This document shows positions 7,866-16,446 of a stretch of 64,000 nucleotides of DNA, one piece after another. The stretch comes from Mycolicibacterium holsaticum DSM 44478 = JCM 12374 (GTDB taxonomy: Bacteria; Actinomycetota; Actinomycetes; Mycobacteriales; Mycobacteriaceae). The position numbers and the translations under genes are program-made. Location of the stretch: the NCBI RefSeq assembly GCF_019645835.1, contig NZ_CP080998.1, forward strand, positions 4,464,001 to 4,528,000, read 5' to 3'. Numbering within the stretch: position 1 is the first letter of the stretch; every line of letters starts with the position of its first letter. The notes below the pieces were generated by a model. The model had not been told where the DNA came from. It ran no database searches and worked only from the letters and a program-made list of their open reading frames with translations.

Positions 7866-8162
7866 ATGGACATCTGGGAGCGAGGCGGCGCGGTGGATTC
7901 GTCAACGGCATTGCGGGTCGAGCAGCATGCCGACCACGTCGTGGTGAAGCTGAACCTGCCCACCCATCGCAATGCGATAAGCGCGGAGTTGATCACCGAA
8001 CCAGACGCCATCCGCGCACAATTCGAGGCTGCGCCGAGGATGTTGCTGCTGACCGGTGGAGGTGAGCATTGCTCGGCCGGGGTCGATATCCGCGAGCGGC
8101 GCCTTGTAGCTGCGCTCGCCGGCATCAGCGGTTACCCGCTCGGTGGTGGCCGTGCTGTCTGA
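7866..8162 (+). pseudogene. Truncated enoyl-CoA hydratase (PaaF-like) remnant
   Basis: The frame encodes the first third of a crotonase: THRNAISAELI, then a strand ending LLLTGGGEHCSAGVDIRE, where the oxyanion-hole A-G-x-D-I motif is intact. After about residue 85 (VAALAGISG) the family sequence breaks off, and the frame stops at 8162 after an unrelated short tail that overlaps the paaH upstream region. Roughly 150 C-terminal residues, including the second oxyanion-hole glycine and the catalytic acid region, are missing. It directly follows the TetR operator, so it was probably the first gene of the operon. A short expressed peptide cannot be excluded. Confidence 0.7.
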
Positions 8163-8199
8163 AACAGGTGCAGATGTCGGCGTCCGTGGAGACGGCGAC

Positions 8200-9078
8200 A
8201 TGAACGGCGAGAGCTGTCCGGCGCGGATCGCCGTGGTGGGCGGCGGTCGGATGGGCGGCGGTATCGCGCAAGCGTTCGCGGCGGCAGGTTCGCAAGTCGT
8301 CATCGTCGAGCCGGACGACCAGCGTGCCGCGCTCGAGCGGGTGTCCGCAGGGCTCCATAACGCCGAAAGGCGCGGGTCGCTCGGCCAGGTGTCGGCGGCC
8401 GACGTAGCCGGCCGCGTGACGGCGGTTTCTGCACCGAGTCAATTAGCGGGCGAATTCGACCTCGCCATCGAAGCTGTACCGGAGCAACGCGCGCTCAAAG
8501 CCGACGTCATCACTGCGATCGAGAACGCCGTACCGCCGTTCGCCGTCATCGCGAGCAATACCAGTTCGCTGTCCATCACTGAACTTGTTGCCGCGCTGCG
8601 TGACTCGACCCGGTTCCTCGGGTTGCACTTTTTCAATCCAGTCCCCCGATCTGCGCTAGTCGAGATTGTCAGGTCGCCGTCGACATCCGACACGACGTTG
8701 ACCAGGGCGCGAGCCTGGGTGCGTGCGATCGGCAAGTCCGACGTGGTGGTCAACGACTCGCCGGGCTTCGCCACTAGCCGGCTCGGTGTCTGCCTGGGAT
8801 TGGAGGCAATCCGCATGCTCGAGGAAGGGGTAGCCGATGCGGCCGATATCGACCGGGCGATGGAACTCGGCTACCGCCACACCATGGGTCCCCTACGATC
8901 CACCGATCTCGTCGGCCTCGACGTGCGTCTGGCCATAGCCGAACACCTGTACAGCACCCTGGGATCACGCTACGAGCCGCCAAAGCTGCTGCGAGAAAAA
9001 GTTTCTCGCGGTGAGCTGGGCCGCAAGAGTGGTCACGGGTTTTTCACCTGGGACACCGTCGACACAGGAGCACCATGA
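8200..9078 (+). CDS. paaH: 3-hydroxyacyl-CoA dehydrogenase, PaaH-like
   Basis: NAD-dependent dehydrogenase, 292 aa. The N-terminal Rossmann motif is AVVGGGRMGGGIAQ, a variant of the usual G-x-G-x-x-G. The catalytic region GLHFFNPVP contains the His of the His-Glu pair, and NDSPGFATSRL precedes the C-terminal helical domain (MGPLRSTDLVGLDV). In the paa pathway PaaH oxidises 3-hydroxyadipyl-CoA. The ATG at 8200 is chosen because GGAG lies 9 bases upstream and the family starts just before the Rossmann motif; a longer frame back to 8143 runs into the remnant crotonase. ATGA overlap with the next gene. Confidence 0.88.
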   Translation: MNGESCPARIAVVGGGRMGGGIAQAFAAAGSQVVIVEPDDQRAALERVSAGLHNAERRGSLGQVSAADVAGRVTAVSAPSQLAGEFDLAIEAVPEQRALKADVITAIENAVPPFAVIASNTSSLSITELVAALRDSTRFLGLHFFNPVPRSALVEIVRSPSTSDTTLTRARAWVRAIGKSDVVVNDSPGFATSRLGVCLGLEAIRMLEEGVADAADIDRAMELGYRHTMGPLRSTDLVGLDVRLAIAEHLYSTLGSRYEPPKLLREKVSRGELGRKSGHGFFTWDTVDTGAP

Positions 9079-9866
9079 CAGTCACACACATCGACACCGT
9101 CAAGCTGGCGATCGACCGCGGGTTGGGCACGATCACCATTTCACGACCAGACGCCGCGAACGCACTCGACCGCACCACCAAGGAAGCGCTGATGAGCGCG
9201 GTGTTGCGTGCTGCGGGAGATGCCTCGCTTCGCGCCATCCTGCTTGACTGCGACGGCGCAAACTTCTGCGTCGGCCAAGATCTCGGCGAGCACGTCGACG
9301 CACTACGCGCCAACCCCGCAACCGCGATGAATACGATCAAAGAGCACTACAACCCCCTGATCGAAGCGCTCAACAGCGTTGCGGTACCGATTATTGCAGC
9401 GATACGCGGCGCCTGCGTCGGCGCCGGCCTCGGACTCGCGCTGGCAGCTGATATCCGCATCGCAGCCGAGGGCGCGACCTTCGCGACAGCCTTCACCGGA
9501 GTCGGACTGGCCAGTGACTCCGGTCTGAGTCGCGCGCTGCTTCACGCCGTGGGCGCCAGCCGCACGGCTGGACTGATGCTGCTTGGTGATCGGTTCAGCG
9601 CCCAGGACGCGCTCGCTTGGGGATTGGTTCATCGCGTGGTCGGCGACGCAGAGATGAACGACGCGGTGCAACAGCTGGCATATCGAGTGGCCGAGGGTCC
9701 CACCGAGGCGTACAAACACATCAAGGAGCTTCTGCGGCTGCCGGGACTGTCCGACGCGCTGGAGCGCGAGCGCATCGCGCAGGAGACATTAGGGACGACC
9801 GACGATCACCGCGCGGCCGTTGAAGCATTCCTCGCCAAGGATCGACCCCAGTTCCGTGGCCAATGA
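9075..9866 (+). CDS. paaG: Enoyl-CoA hydratase/isomerase, PaaG/PaaF-like
   Basis: 263-aa crotonase. The oxyanion-hole segments FCVGQDLGEH and GACVGAGLGLALAAD are intact, and GLASDSGLSRALL puts an Asp at the position corresponding to the catalytic Asp of PaaG rather than the Glu of simple hydratases. It is therefore more likely the epoxide-to-oxepin isomerase (2-(1,2-epoxy-1,2-dihydrophenyl)acetyl-CoA isomerase) than a pure hydratase. Since the upstream PaaF-like gene is broken, it may also have to cover the hydratase step. Start overlaps paaH by 4 bp. Confidence 0.82.
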   Translation: MTVTHIDTVKLAIDRGLGTITISRPDAANALDRTTKEALMSAVLRAAGDASLRAILLDCDGANFCVGQDLGEHVDALRANPATAMNTIKEHYNPLIEALNSVAVPIIAAIRGACVGAGLGLALAADIRIAAEGATFATAFTGVGLASDSGLSRALLHAVGASRTAGLMLLGDRFSAQDALAWGLVHRVVGDAEMNDAVQQLAYRVAEGPTEAYKHIKELLRLPGLSDALERERIAQETLGTTDDHRAAVEAFLAKDRPQFRGQ

Positions 9867-9908
9867 GCCAGAGCGCACTCCCCGACCGTTCGACGATCGA
9901 TTGAGTTT

Positions 9909-10850
9909 ATGACCACTTCGGAAACGCAAACAGCGCAGGCGATGTACTTCGACCAGATCATTGATGCCGACCATCGGATCGAGCCACGTGACTGGATGCC
10001 CGACGCCTACCGACACACGCTGATCCGCCAGATCGCCCAACACGCACATTCTGAGATCATCGGAATGCAACCCGAAGGAAACTGGCTCACCCGTGCACCT
10101 TCGCTGCGCCGCAAGTCCATTCTGCTGGCCAAAGTGCAGGATGAAGCAGGCCACGGGTTGTACCTGTACTCAGCTGCTGAGACACTCGGCGCCGACCGGG
10201 CCGAATTGACTACCAAGCTGCTCGAGGGAAAGCAGAAATTTTCTTCGATCTTCCACTACCCAGCGACCACCTTTGCCGACGTCGGGGTGATCGGGTGGCT
10301 CGTCGACGGTGCTGCCATCTGTAACCAAGTCCCGCTGTGCCGGTGCAGCTTTGGACCGTATGCCCGAGCGATGATTCGGGTCTGCAAGGAAGAGTCGTTT
10401 CACCAGCGCCAAGGCTATGAGCTGCTGATCACCATGATGAACGGGACCCAAGCACAACGCGAGATGGTCCAAGACGCGGTGAACCGTTGGTGGTGGCCCA
10501 CTTTGATGATGTTCGGTCCGCCCGACGAAGAGTCACCGAATACCGAGCAGTCAATGCGTTGGGGCATCAAAAGACACACCAACGACGAACTTCGCCAGCG
10601 ATTCGTCGATATGACGGTCCCGCAGGCCAAGGCGTTGGGGGTCACCCTTCCCGATCCCAACCTCGCATGGAACGAGGACCGCCAGGCCCACGACTTCGGC
10701 GAACCCGATTGGGAGGAATTCGCCGCGGTCATCAAGGGCAGCGGGCCCTGCAGTGTCGAACGGATCGCTGTGCGCCGAGCGGCTCACGAGAACGGCTCCT
10801 GGGTGCGCGAGGCGGCAAACGCGTTCGGCACCAAGGCGCGGCGCTCATGA
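9909..10850 (+). CDS. paaA: PaaA, phenylacetyl-CoA 1,2-epoxidase catalytic subunit
   Basis: Diiron oxygenase subunit that epoxidises the ring of phenylacetyl-CoA; 313 aa, normal length. The ferritin-like four-helix bundle carries the metal ligands in [17 protein letters not shown] and [19 protein letters not shown]-type segment [21 protein letters not shown] and the [13 protein letters not shown] region are typical of PaaA. First gene of paaABCDE; paaB follows with an ATGA overlap. A 42-bp gap separates it from paaG. Confidence 0.96.
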   Translation: MTTSETQTAQAMYFDQIIDADHRIEPRDWMPDAYRHTLIRQIAQHAHSEIIGMQPEGNWLTRAPSLRRKSILLAKVQDEAGHGLYLYSAAETLGADRAELTTKLLEGKQKFSSIFHYPATTFADVGVIGWLVDGAAICNQVPLCRCSFGPYARAMIRVCKEESFHQRQGYELLITMMNGTQAQREMVQDAVNRWWWPTLMMFGPPDEESPNTEQSMRWGIKRHTNDELRQRFVDMTVPQAKALGVTLPDPNLAWNEDRQAHDFGEPDWEEFAAVIKGSGPCSVERIAVRRAAHENGSWVREAANAFGTKARRS

Positions 10851-11131
10851 CCGTCGAGTGGCCACTCTGGGAAGTGTTCGTACGCAGCAAACGGGGATTG
10901 AATCACGTACACGTCGGGTCGATCCACGCACCTGACGGCGAGCTGGCTTTGCGCCATGCACGTGACGTGTATACCCGCCGAAACGAGGGGGTCAGTGTTT
11001 GGGTCGTACCCTCCGCAGCGATCACGGCCTCCAGCCCTTCTGAAAAAGACGCCTTCTTCGCTCCGAGCGGTGACAAGGTGTACCGCCATCCCACGTTCTA
11101 CACCATCCCCGATGGTGTGGACCATATTTGA
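10847..11131 (+). CDS. paaB: PaaB, phenylacetyl-CoA epoxidase subunit
   Basis: Small 94-aa subunit that links catalytic heterodimers of the epoxidase. It begins [20 protein letters not shown] and contains [20 protein letters not shown] and [14 protein letters not shown], which are characteristic. Its length fits the family. ATG at 10847 overlaps the paaA stop. Confidence 0.95.
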   Translation: MTVEWPLWEVFVRSKRGLNHVHVGSIHAPDGELALRHARDVYTRRNEGVSVWVVPSAAITASSPSEKDAFFAPSGDKVYRHPTFYTIPDGVDHI

Positions 11132-11142
11132 TGTGACACAAC

Positions 11143-12060
11143 ATGATCGAACATGACAATGTCTATGACGCCCTGACCGTCGATAACGGCAACACCCAAT
11201 GGGCCTTCGGCACAGATTTCGACGATCCCCTGGCCGGCGTCGACACATCCGTGCCCGACGACATCGACGCCGGTTTGCTGGCACAGTACTGCATCATGCT
11301 CGGCGACGACGCGTTGATCTCGGCGCAACGGCTCATCGAGTGGATCACCCGGGCACCTGAACTCGAGCAAGAACTGGGCATGGCCAACATGGCGCTCGAT
11401 CTGCTGGGCCAAGCCCGCCTGCTGTTCACTCGGGCCTCAGCCGCTGATCCCACTGTCGTGCCGTACATTTCACCCACATCACCGGCTCCCCCTGACGATC
11501 GGCTCGCCTTCTTTCGCTCGCAGGAGGAATTTCGATGCGTCAGAATATGCGAACTCGACAACGGTGACTTCGCCCACACCATCGTGCGAATGCTGATCTT
11601 CAGCACTTGGCGGCTCGGCCTTTTCGAGCGGCTCACGGAGTCCCGCGATCCCTTCCTTGCCGCAGTGTCACACAAATGGTGTCAAGAGCTGGCCTATCAC
11701 CGCGATTATGCGGCGCGCTGGACGGTGATCCTGGCCGGGGGGTCCCCCGGGTCACGCCGTCGCACAACGGACGCGCTGAACTTCCTGTGGCCCTACACCG
11801 AGGAGCTGTGGGCCACCACCGCCGAGGAACTCACCCTCGCAGACAAAGGGGTTGCCGTCGACGCGCACACAATAGCCTCCGACTTCCACGAAACGATCAC
11901 ACACGTGATGCGCGCAGCTGAACTCACACCACCACAGGGTATTTCAACGGGTACGCTCGCCGGTCGCGCAGGTCGAGACGGGGTGCACACCGAGGCGCTG
12001 GGACGTTTACTCACCGAGTTGCAAAGCGTGGCCCGCGCCGATCCGGAAGGCCGGTGGTGA
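11143..12060 (+). CDS. paaC: PaaC, phenylacetyl-CoA epoxidase structural subunit
   Basis: 305-aa ferritin-like partner of PaaA that has lost metal-binding capacity in known systems and serves as scaffold. Recognisable segments include CIMLGDDALISAQRLIEWIT, MANMALDLLGQARLL and LAYHRDYAARW, the last being a PaaC hallmark. It lies 11 bp after paaB in the same operon. The region between residues 20 and 40 (DDPLAGVDT) is a slightly longer N-terminus than in enterobacterial PaaC. Confidence 0.94.
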   Translation: MIEHDNVYDALTVDNGNTQWAFGTDFDDPLAGVDTSVPDDIDAGLLAQYCIMLGDDALISAQRLIEWITRAPELEQELGMANMALDLLGQARLLFTRASAADPTVVPYISPTSPAPPDDRLAFFRSQEEFRCVRICELDNGDFAHTIVRMLIFSTWRLGLFERLTESRDPFLAAVSHKWCQELAYHRDYAARWTVILAGGSPGSRRRTTDALNFLWPYTEELWATTAEELTLADKGVAVDAHTIASDFHETITHVMRAAELTPPQGISTGTLAGRAGRDGVHTEALGRLLTELQSVARADPEGRW

Positions 12061-12061
12061 C

Positions 12062-12568
12062 GTGACGCAACGTTTGTCGGATGCCCGCGACCTCGTCGAG
12101 TCGGTTCGCGACCCCGAGATGCCGGTGGTGACCCTCGCCGACCTCGGGGTGGTCCGCGGCGTACAGGTGTCTGGGGACGGCTGTGTCGTCGTCACCATCA
12201 CGCCGACATATACCGGGTGCCCGGCCATCGCAACCATTCGCGGTGACATAGCAAAAGCGCTGCAGTGTCACGGCTTCCGCGATGTCACCGTGAATCTCAG
12301 CTTCTCACCGGCCTGGAGTAGCGACTGGATCACTGCCGAGGGGCGGCGAAAGCTGATTCAAAACGGCTACTCTGCGCCAGGCCAACAGCCCCAACGACGC
12401 GTCGGCCCGGTGCCCTTGGCCCTGACAGGTCCCGACCGTGTTGTCACCTGCCCGCGATGCGGTTCCCGATGCAACCGGTTGCTAGCTGAATTCGGCTCTA
12501 CCCTCTGCAAAGCGCTCTATCAGTGTTCGACCTGCCTGGAGCCGTTCGACCACATCAAGGAGATCTAG
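12062..12568 (+). CDS. paaD: PaaD, epoxidase maturation protein (MIP18/DUF59)
   Basis: 168-aa protein with an N-terminal DUF59/MIP18 domain (RDPEMPVVTLADLGVVRGV, then TPTYTGCPAIATI) and a C-terminal zinc-type cluster (CPRCGSRC around residue 122, CSTC near 157). PaaD is required for assembly of the epoxidase complex, probably in iron-sulfur or iron maturation. GTG start one base after the paaC stop. Normal length for actinobacterial PaaD. Confidence 0.93.
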   Translation: MTQRLSDARDLVESVRDPEMPVVTLADLGVVRGVQVSGDGCVVVTITPTYTGCPAIATIRGDIAKALQCHGFRDVTVNLSFSPAWSSDWITAEGRRKLIQNGYSAPGQQPQRRVGPVPLALTGPDRVVTCPRCGSRCNRLLAEFGSTLCKALYQCSTCLEPFDHIKEI

Positions 12569-12569
12569 C

Positions 12570-13664
12570 GTGGTCGTCGCTCGCACAGCTGTGGGTCGCC
12601 GATCACCGCACGGCGTCTTTCACCGGTTGGAGGTCATCGCAAAAGAAGCGCTCTGTGACGACGCCGCCGCGATCACATTCGACGTTCCGCCGCCTCTGGC
12701 CGACGAATTCGTCTTTGCCGCAGGCCAATCTGTGACGTTGCGCCGAACGGTGGACGGCGTCGAACACCGCCGGTCCTATTCGATCTGCGCTCCCGCCGGT
12801 GACCGGCTTCGAGTCGGCGTGCGCCGGATTCCAAACGGACTGTTCTCCGGCTGGCTCATCGACGAGGTCGAGATCGGCGATCGCGTCGATGTCCAGCCAC
12901 CCCGGGGCAGCTTCGTGGCAGACCAGCGTGCCGGCGGTCGTCACCTGCTGATCGCCGCGGGGTCTGGCATTACACCGATTCTGTCGATCGTCGGAACGGT
13001 GCTGAGAGATCCCGCCGCGACAGCGACCCTCATCTACGCGAATCGGCGGGTCAGCTCGGTGATGTTCACCGAAGAGATAGCCGACCTCAAGAACATCCAT
13101 CCGGACCGATTCGAAGTGATACATGTACTCTCGCGCGAACCCCGCGACGTCGAACTGTTCAGTGGCCGTCTCGACGCTGACCGCCTCCGCGCGATCCTTG
13201 CCGAACTCGTTCCGCTCGATCGAATCGACGATGTGTGGCTATGCGGGCCATTCGACCTGATCACAACGGCGCGGCGCGTCGTCACCGAAATGAGCATCGG
13301 CGGCCCTCGAATTCACAACGAACTCTTCTTCGTCGAAGACGCCGCACCCACTCCCGCAGCTCATCACGATCGCGACATCCAGGGACCGGCGGCCGAGCTG
13401 TCACTGACTCTCTGCGGCAGCACGTCGACGACGAAGATCGCCCACGACGAAACGGTTTTGGAGGCGGCCAGCAGAATCAGATCGGACGTGCCGTTTGCCT
13501 GCAAGGGCGGGGTGTGTGGCACCTGCCGGGCGTTGATCACGGCGGGCGACGGACGAATGCGGCGAAACTATGCGCTCGAGGACGACGAGATCGCCGCCGG
13601 ATTCGTCCTGACCTGTCAAACCTACCCGGTGAGCGACATGATCGCCGTCGACTACGACACCTGA
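12570..13664 (+). CDS. paaE: PaaE, phenylacetyl-CoA epoxidase reductase
   Basis: Electron-transfer subunit, 364 aa: N-terminal ferredoxin reductase module with FAD-binding RRSYSICAP and nucleotide-binding AAGSGITPILSI, then a C-terminal plant-type [2Fe-2S] ferredoxin with cluster cysteines in PFACKGGVCGTCRAL and LTCQTYP. It delivers NADPH electrons to PaaABC. GTG start one base after paaD; last structural gene of the paa run. Confidence 0.96.
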   Translation: MVVARTAVGRRSPHGVFHRLEVIAKEALCDDAAAITFDVPPPLADEFVFAAGQSVTLRRTVDGVEHRRSYSICAPAGDRLRVGVRRIPNGLFSGWLIDEVEIGDRVDVQPPRGSFVADQRAGGRHLLIAAGSGITPILSIVGTVLRDPAATATLIYANRRVSSVMFTEEIADLKNIHPDRFEVIHVLSREPRDVELFSGRLDADRLRAILAELVPLDRIDDVWLCGPFDLITTARRVVTEMSIGGPRIHNELFFVEDAAPTPAAHHDRDIQGPAAELSLTLCGSTSTTKIAHDETVLEAASRIRSDVPFACKGGVCGTCRALITAGDGRMRRNYALEDDEIAAGFVLTCQTYPVSDMIAVDYDT

Positions 13665-13804
13665 GCGCCGGTCAACCAGCAACGGCAGGTCGAAGATTCG
13701 CAAAACTGTGCGGGCACGACGCGTTATTATCGCGATTGACGCCTGCGATCGCCCAACTGCCGTGTCTTGCGCGGGCGCGTATCTGTGAGCTGAGGTGGCG
13801 TGCC

Positions 13805-14998
13805 GTGGCGAATCTGAGGATGCTGAAAGATGGCGAATCCTTCCACGAACCACGTCCGGCTCCGGCTTTGACACCAGGCATGCCGCCGCATTCTCGTGAC
13901 CGACTCCTGCAACTGCTTCGGCAACTCGGTGAGCTCACCGGTGCAGGCGGTCAGCAACGGGACACCGACATCGAATCCACCGTCCTGGAAGCCCTCGTAG
14001 ATGAGGCCGTCGCTCAACTGCGACACCTTCTCACCGCCGGTTACGCGGATAGCCTCGTCGGGCCCGACGCTCAGCACGATCCGCTTGAGTCCCGTTACGA
14101 ACAACGCGCTGACGGCGCCTTACAGGTGCAGCGAGCGTTAGCGCAACTGCGAGCGGTCGGATCAACCGCCAAAATGCTCGTCAAGGCACCGCGACTGTTA
14201 TGTGAGTGCTGCGGGTTCGCTTCGGCCATCCTGTTTCGGGTCGATCAGGGAATCGTGACACCTGCGGCCGCCTATTCCACGACGGATGCCGACCTCGCGG
14301 AGAAGGTCCGTCGGCAGTTCGCCAAGCTCGGAAGGGTGGAACTCGATGAGCTGGTCGTCGAGACCGAGATGCTTCGCCGTCGGATACCGATTATCGTCCA
14401 CGATGCGATGAACGATCCGCGCACGCGGCAGGATATGATTCGGGTCACCGGCGTCAATTCCTATGTGGCAGCGCCGATCTTACCTCAGGGGCGCGTAATC
14501 GGCTTTCTGCACGCGACCACCACACAGGACATCACCGGTGCCGACCGGGATGTGTTGTGGGCGTTCGCAGAAGGCTACGGCTATGCGTTGGAGCGCACGA
14601 TCCTGCTCGAACGTCTTCATCAGCAGGGCGAACGGATCCGCGATCTCGTCCGCGCGACTGAGCTCGCACTCGCCGAGATCCGCGAGGCGGGCCTGCAGAT
14701 CTCCCCTCCCGCCACGGGCCTTACGCCAGCGGCCGCCGAGCCCATTCGCTCCGCGGTATTCGCCGCACCCGACTCCCGAATCCACCAGGTGTTGACTCGC
14801 CGCGAACTCGAGATCATCGAGCTGATTGCCCACGGCGAAACCAATCGTGAGATCGCCGAACGAATGGTGATATCTGAAGGCACGGTGAAGACACACGTGA
14901 GTCGAATACTCAGGAAGCTGCGCGTGGCCAACCGGGCCGAGGCCGCGTCACAATTCATGCGTCTCACCGGATGGACGCAACCACCGCGCGATGATTAG
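13805..14998 (+). CDS. GAF-domain LuxR-family transcriptional regulator
   Basis: 397-aa regulator. The central region (about residues 110-270) resembles a GAF ligand-sensing domain (SYVAAPILPQGRVIGFLHAT). The C-terminal LuxR-type helix-turn-helix (about residues 325-385) contains LTRRELEIIELIAHGETNREIAERM and VKTHVSRILRKL. Starts at GTG 13805 (GAGG about 9 bases upstream) or ATG 13820 are both possible. It lies 140 bp after paaE and upstream of the acyl-CoA degradation cluster. Its ligand is unknown; control of the neighbouring thiolase/hydratase genes is an inference. Confidence 0.82.
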   Translation: MANLRMLKDGESFHEPRPAPALTPGMPPHSRDRLLQLLRQLGELTGAGGQQRDTDIESTVLEALVDEAVAQLRHLLTAGYADSLVGPDAQHDPLESRYEQRADGALQVQRALAQLRAVGSTAKMLVKAPRLLCECCGFASAILFRVDQGIVTPAAAYSTTDADLAEKVRRQFAKLGRVELDELVVETEMLRRRIPIIVHDAMNDPRTRQDMIRVTGVNSYVAAPILPQGRVIGFLHATTTQDITGADRDVLWAFAEGYGYALERTILLERLHQQGERIRDLVRATELALAEIREAGLQISPPATGLTPAAAEPIRSAVFAAPDSRIHQVLTRRELEIIELIAHGETNREIAERMVISEGTVKTHVSRILRKLRVANRAEAASQFMRLTGWTQPPRDD

Positions 14999-15053
14999 GT
15001 CCGACAATGCCGCCTCGGCTTCTCATTGTCAGACGAACGGACTGTGCCGATGT

Positions 15054-16232
15054 TTATCGGCCGAGAATGGTCACCGTCGCGGCCGCGAGATCATTGTTCA
15101 GCGCACCGCCACCGTTTTCCGCCAACGCAATTCGGGCGCCGAACACCTGCCGGTCACCACACCGCCCACGCAACTGGTCGGTGAGTTCCACGAGCTGCGC
15201 GCAACCGGTCGCTCCGACGGGATGTCCCTTCGACAGCAGACCGCCACTGGGATTGATCGGTACCCGTCCGCCCAGCGTGGTTGCACCTGACCGCAGCAGC
15301 GCCGGACCCTGACCCGGCTCACAAAGGCCGATCTCTTCGGAGACGATCAGTTCGGCCGGGGCAGCGGCGTCATGCAATTCGACCACGTCGACGTCGGCGG
15401 GGGTCACCTCGGCGTCGCGATAGGCCCGTGCCGCAGCCCGCTCCGGAGCGGACGGTTCACCGGGTGCGCGGTCACGGCCCGATACCAGTTCGGCCGCCAG
15501 GACGCGGACCGGATCAGCATCCATCCGCGCTAACCCGCGTTTGGTCGCCAGTATCAGTGCCGCGGCGCCGTCGCTGATCGGTGAGCACATGAGCAGCCGC
15601 AACGGCGGAGCGATCTCGCGGCTGGAGAGCACATCCTCGAAGCTGAGTGGATCCCCGTACTGGGCTTTGGGGTTGAGTGCGCCATGCCGGTGCGCCTTGA
15701 CCGATACCTCGGCGAAGTCGGCTTCCGTCGCTCCGCTGCGCTGCATGTAATCCCGCGCAATCGCCGCGTAGAGGTCCATGAACACAGTGCCCTTGCCGGT
15801 GGCTTCCAGCGCGGCACCCGGTGGTTCTTCCAAATCGTAGCCGCTAGAGAACGCCGCGAGGGTTGTCGCGCGATCCGGATGGGACAGTTTCTCGGCACCG
15901 ACGACGATGGCCACGTCGGCGCTTCCGGACGCCAAGGCCATGCGCGCCAGACCGAACGCTGTTGACCCGGATGCGCAGGCGTTCTCGACGTTGACGATCG
16001 GGATGCCGAGCAGACCGGTGTGCCGCAGTGCCACCTGGCCGGGAATCGATGCCTGCCCAGTGATCTTGCCGGCGACCGCAGTCGAGAAGTACGCCGCGTC
16101 GATCGCGTCGTGATCGGCTCCGCTGTCGGCGAGCGCGGCGGCTACCGCCTCTTCCACCATGTGACGGACTGTGCACTCAGGTTGTCTGCCAAACGCCGTC
16201 ATACCAACTCCGGCGACGAAGATTTCTTGCAT
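15054..16232 (-). CDS. SCP-x/lipid-transfer type thiolase
   Basis: 392-aa thiolase-fold enzyme of the sterol carrier protein-x type, expected to cleave 3-oxoacyl-CoA of bulky substrates. The nucleophile Cys is in NVENACASGSTAFGLARM (about residue 85) and the C-terminal motif GGLLSKGHPVGATG is intact. The middle motif reads ELHDAAAPAELI where relatives have HDCF, so substrate handling may differ. AGGAGA lies before the ATG at 16232. It is divergent from the enoyl-CoA hydratase gene, with the repeated putative operator region between them. No DUF35 partner is adjacent. Confidence 0.85.
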   Translation of the reverse strand: MQEIFVAGVGMTAFGRQPECTVRHMVEEAVAAALADSGADHDAIDAAYFSTAVAGKITGQASIPGQVALRHTGLLGIPIVNVENACASGSTAFGLARMALASGSADVAIVVGAEKLSHPDRATTLAAFSSGYDLEEPPGAALEATGKGTVFMDLYAAIARDYMQRSGATEADFAEVSVKAHRHGALNPKAQYGDPLSFEDVLSSREIAPPLRLLMCSPISDGAAALILATKRGLARMDADPVRVLAAELVSGRDRAPGEPSAPERAAARAYRDAEVTPADVDVVELHDAAAPAELIVSEEIGLCEPGQGPALLRSGATTLGGRVPINPSGGLLSKGHPVGATGCAQLVELTDQLRGRCGDRQVFGARIALAENGGGALNNDLAAATVTILGR

Positions 16233-16330
16233 TCGTGGTCTCCTCGCTCTTTCCAACGGCTCCACACCTCGACGTGCCGGTGGCGGCCGACGAACGTGAT
16301 CCAGTGTCGAACCCCGTAGCGAGCAGGCAA

Positions 16331-16430
16331 ATCTGCCGTTGGTGGCCAATATGTCCGCCGTTCGGCGTAGGGCTGGCCATTAGGCACACCCTTATCTGCC
16401 GTTTGCCAGATTGTTGGCCGTTCGGCGCAG
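16331..16430. promoter_or_regulatory. Two-copy repeat in the divergent promoter region, candidate operator pair
   Basis: ATCTGCCGTT...GCCGTTCGGCG...AG occurs twice, at 16331-16370 and 16394-16430, as imperfect direct repeats 63 bp apart (about six helical turns). Each ends in the near-palindrome (C/G)GCCG-TT-CGGCG. It sits between the divergent thiolase and enoyl-CoA hydratase genes. A regulator binding both copies is the simplest reading; which one is unknown. Confidence 0.5.
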
Positions 16431-16446
16431 TGCCACCGTCATCGTC

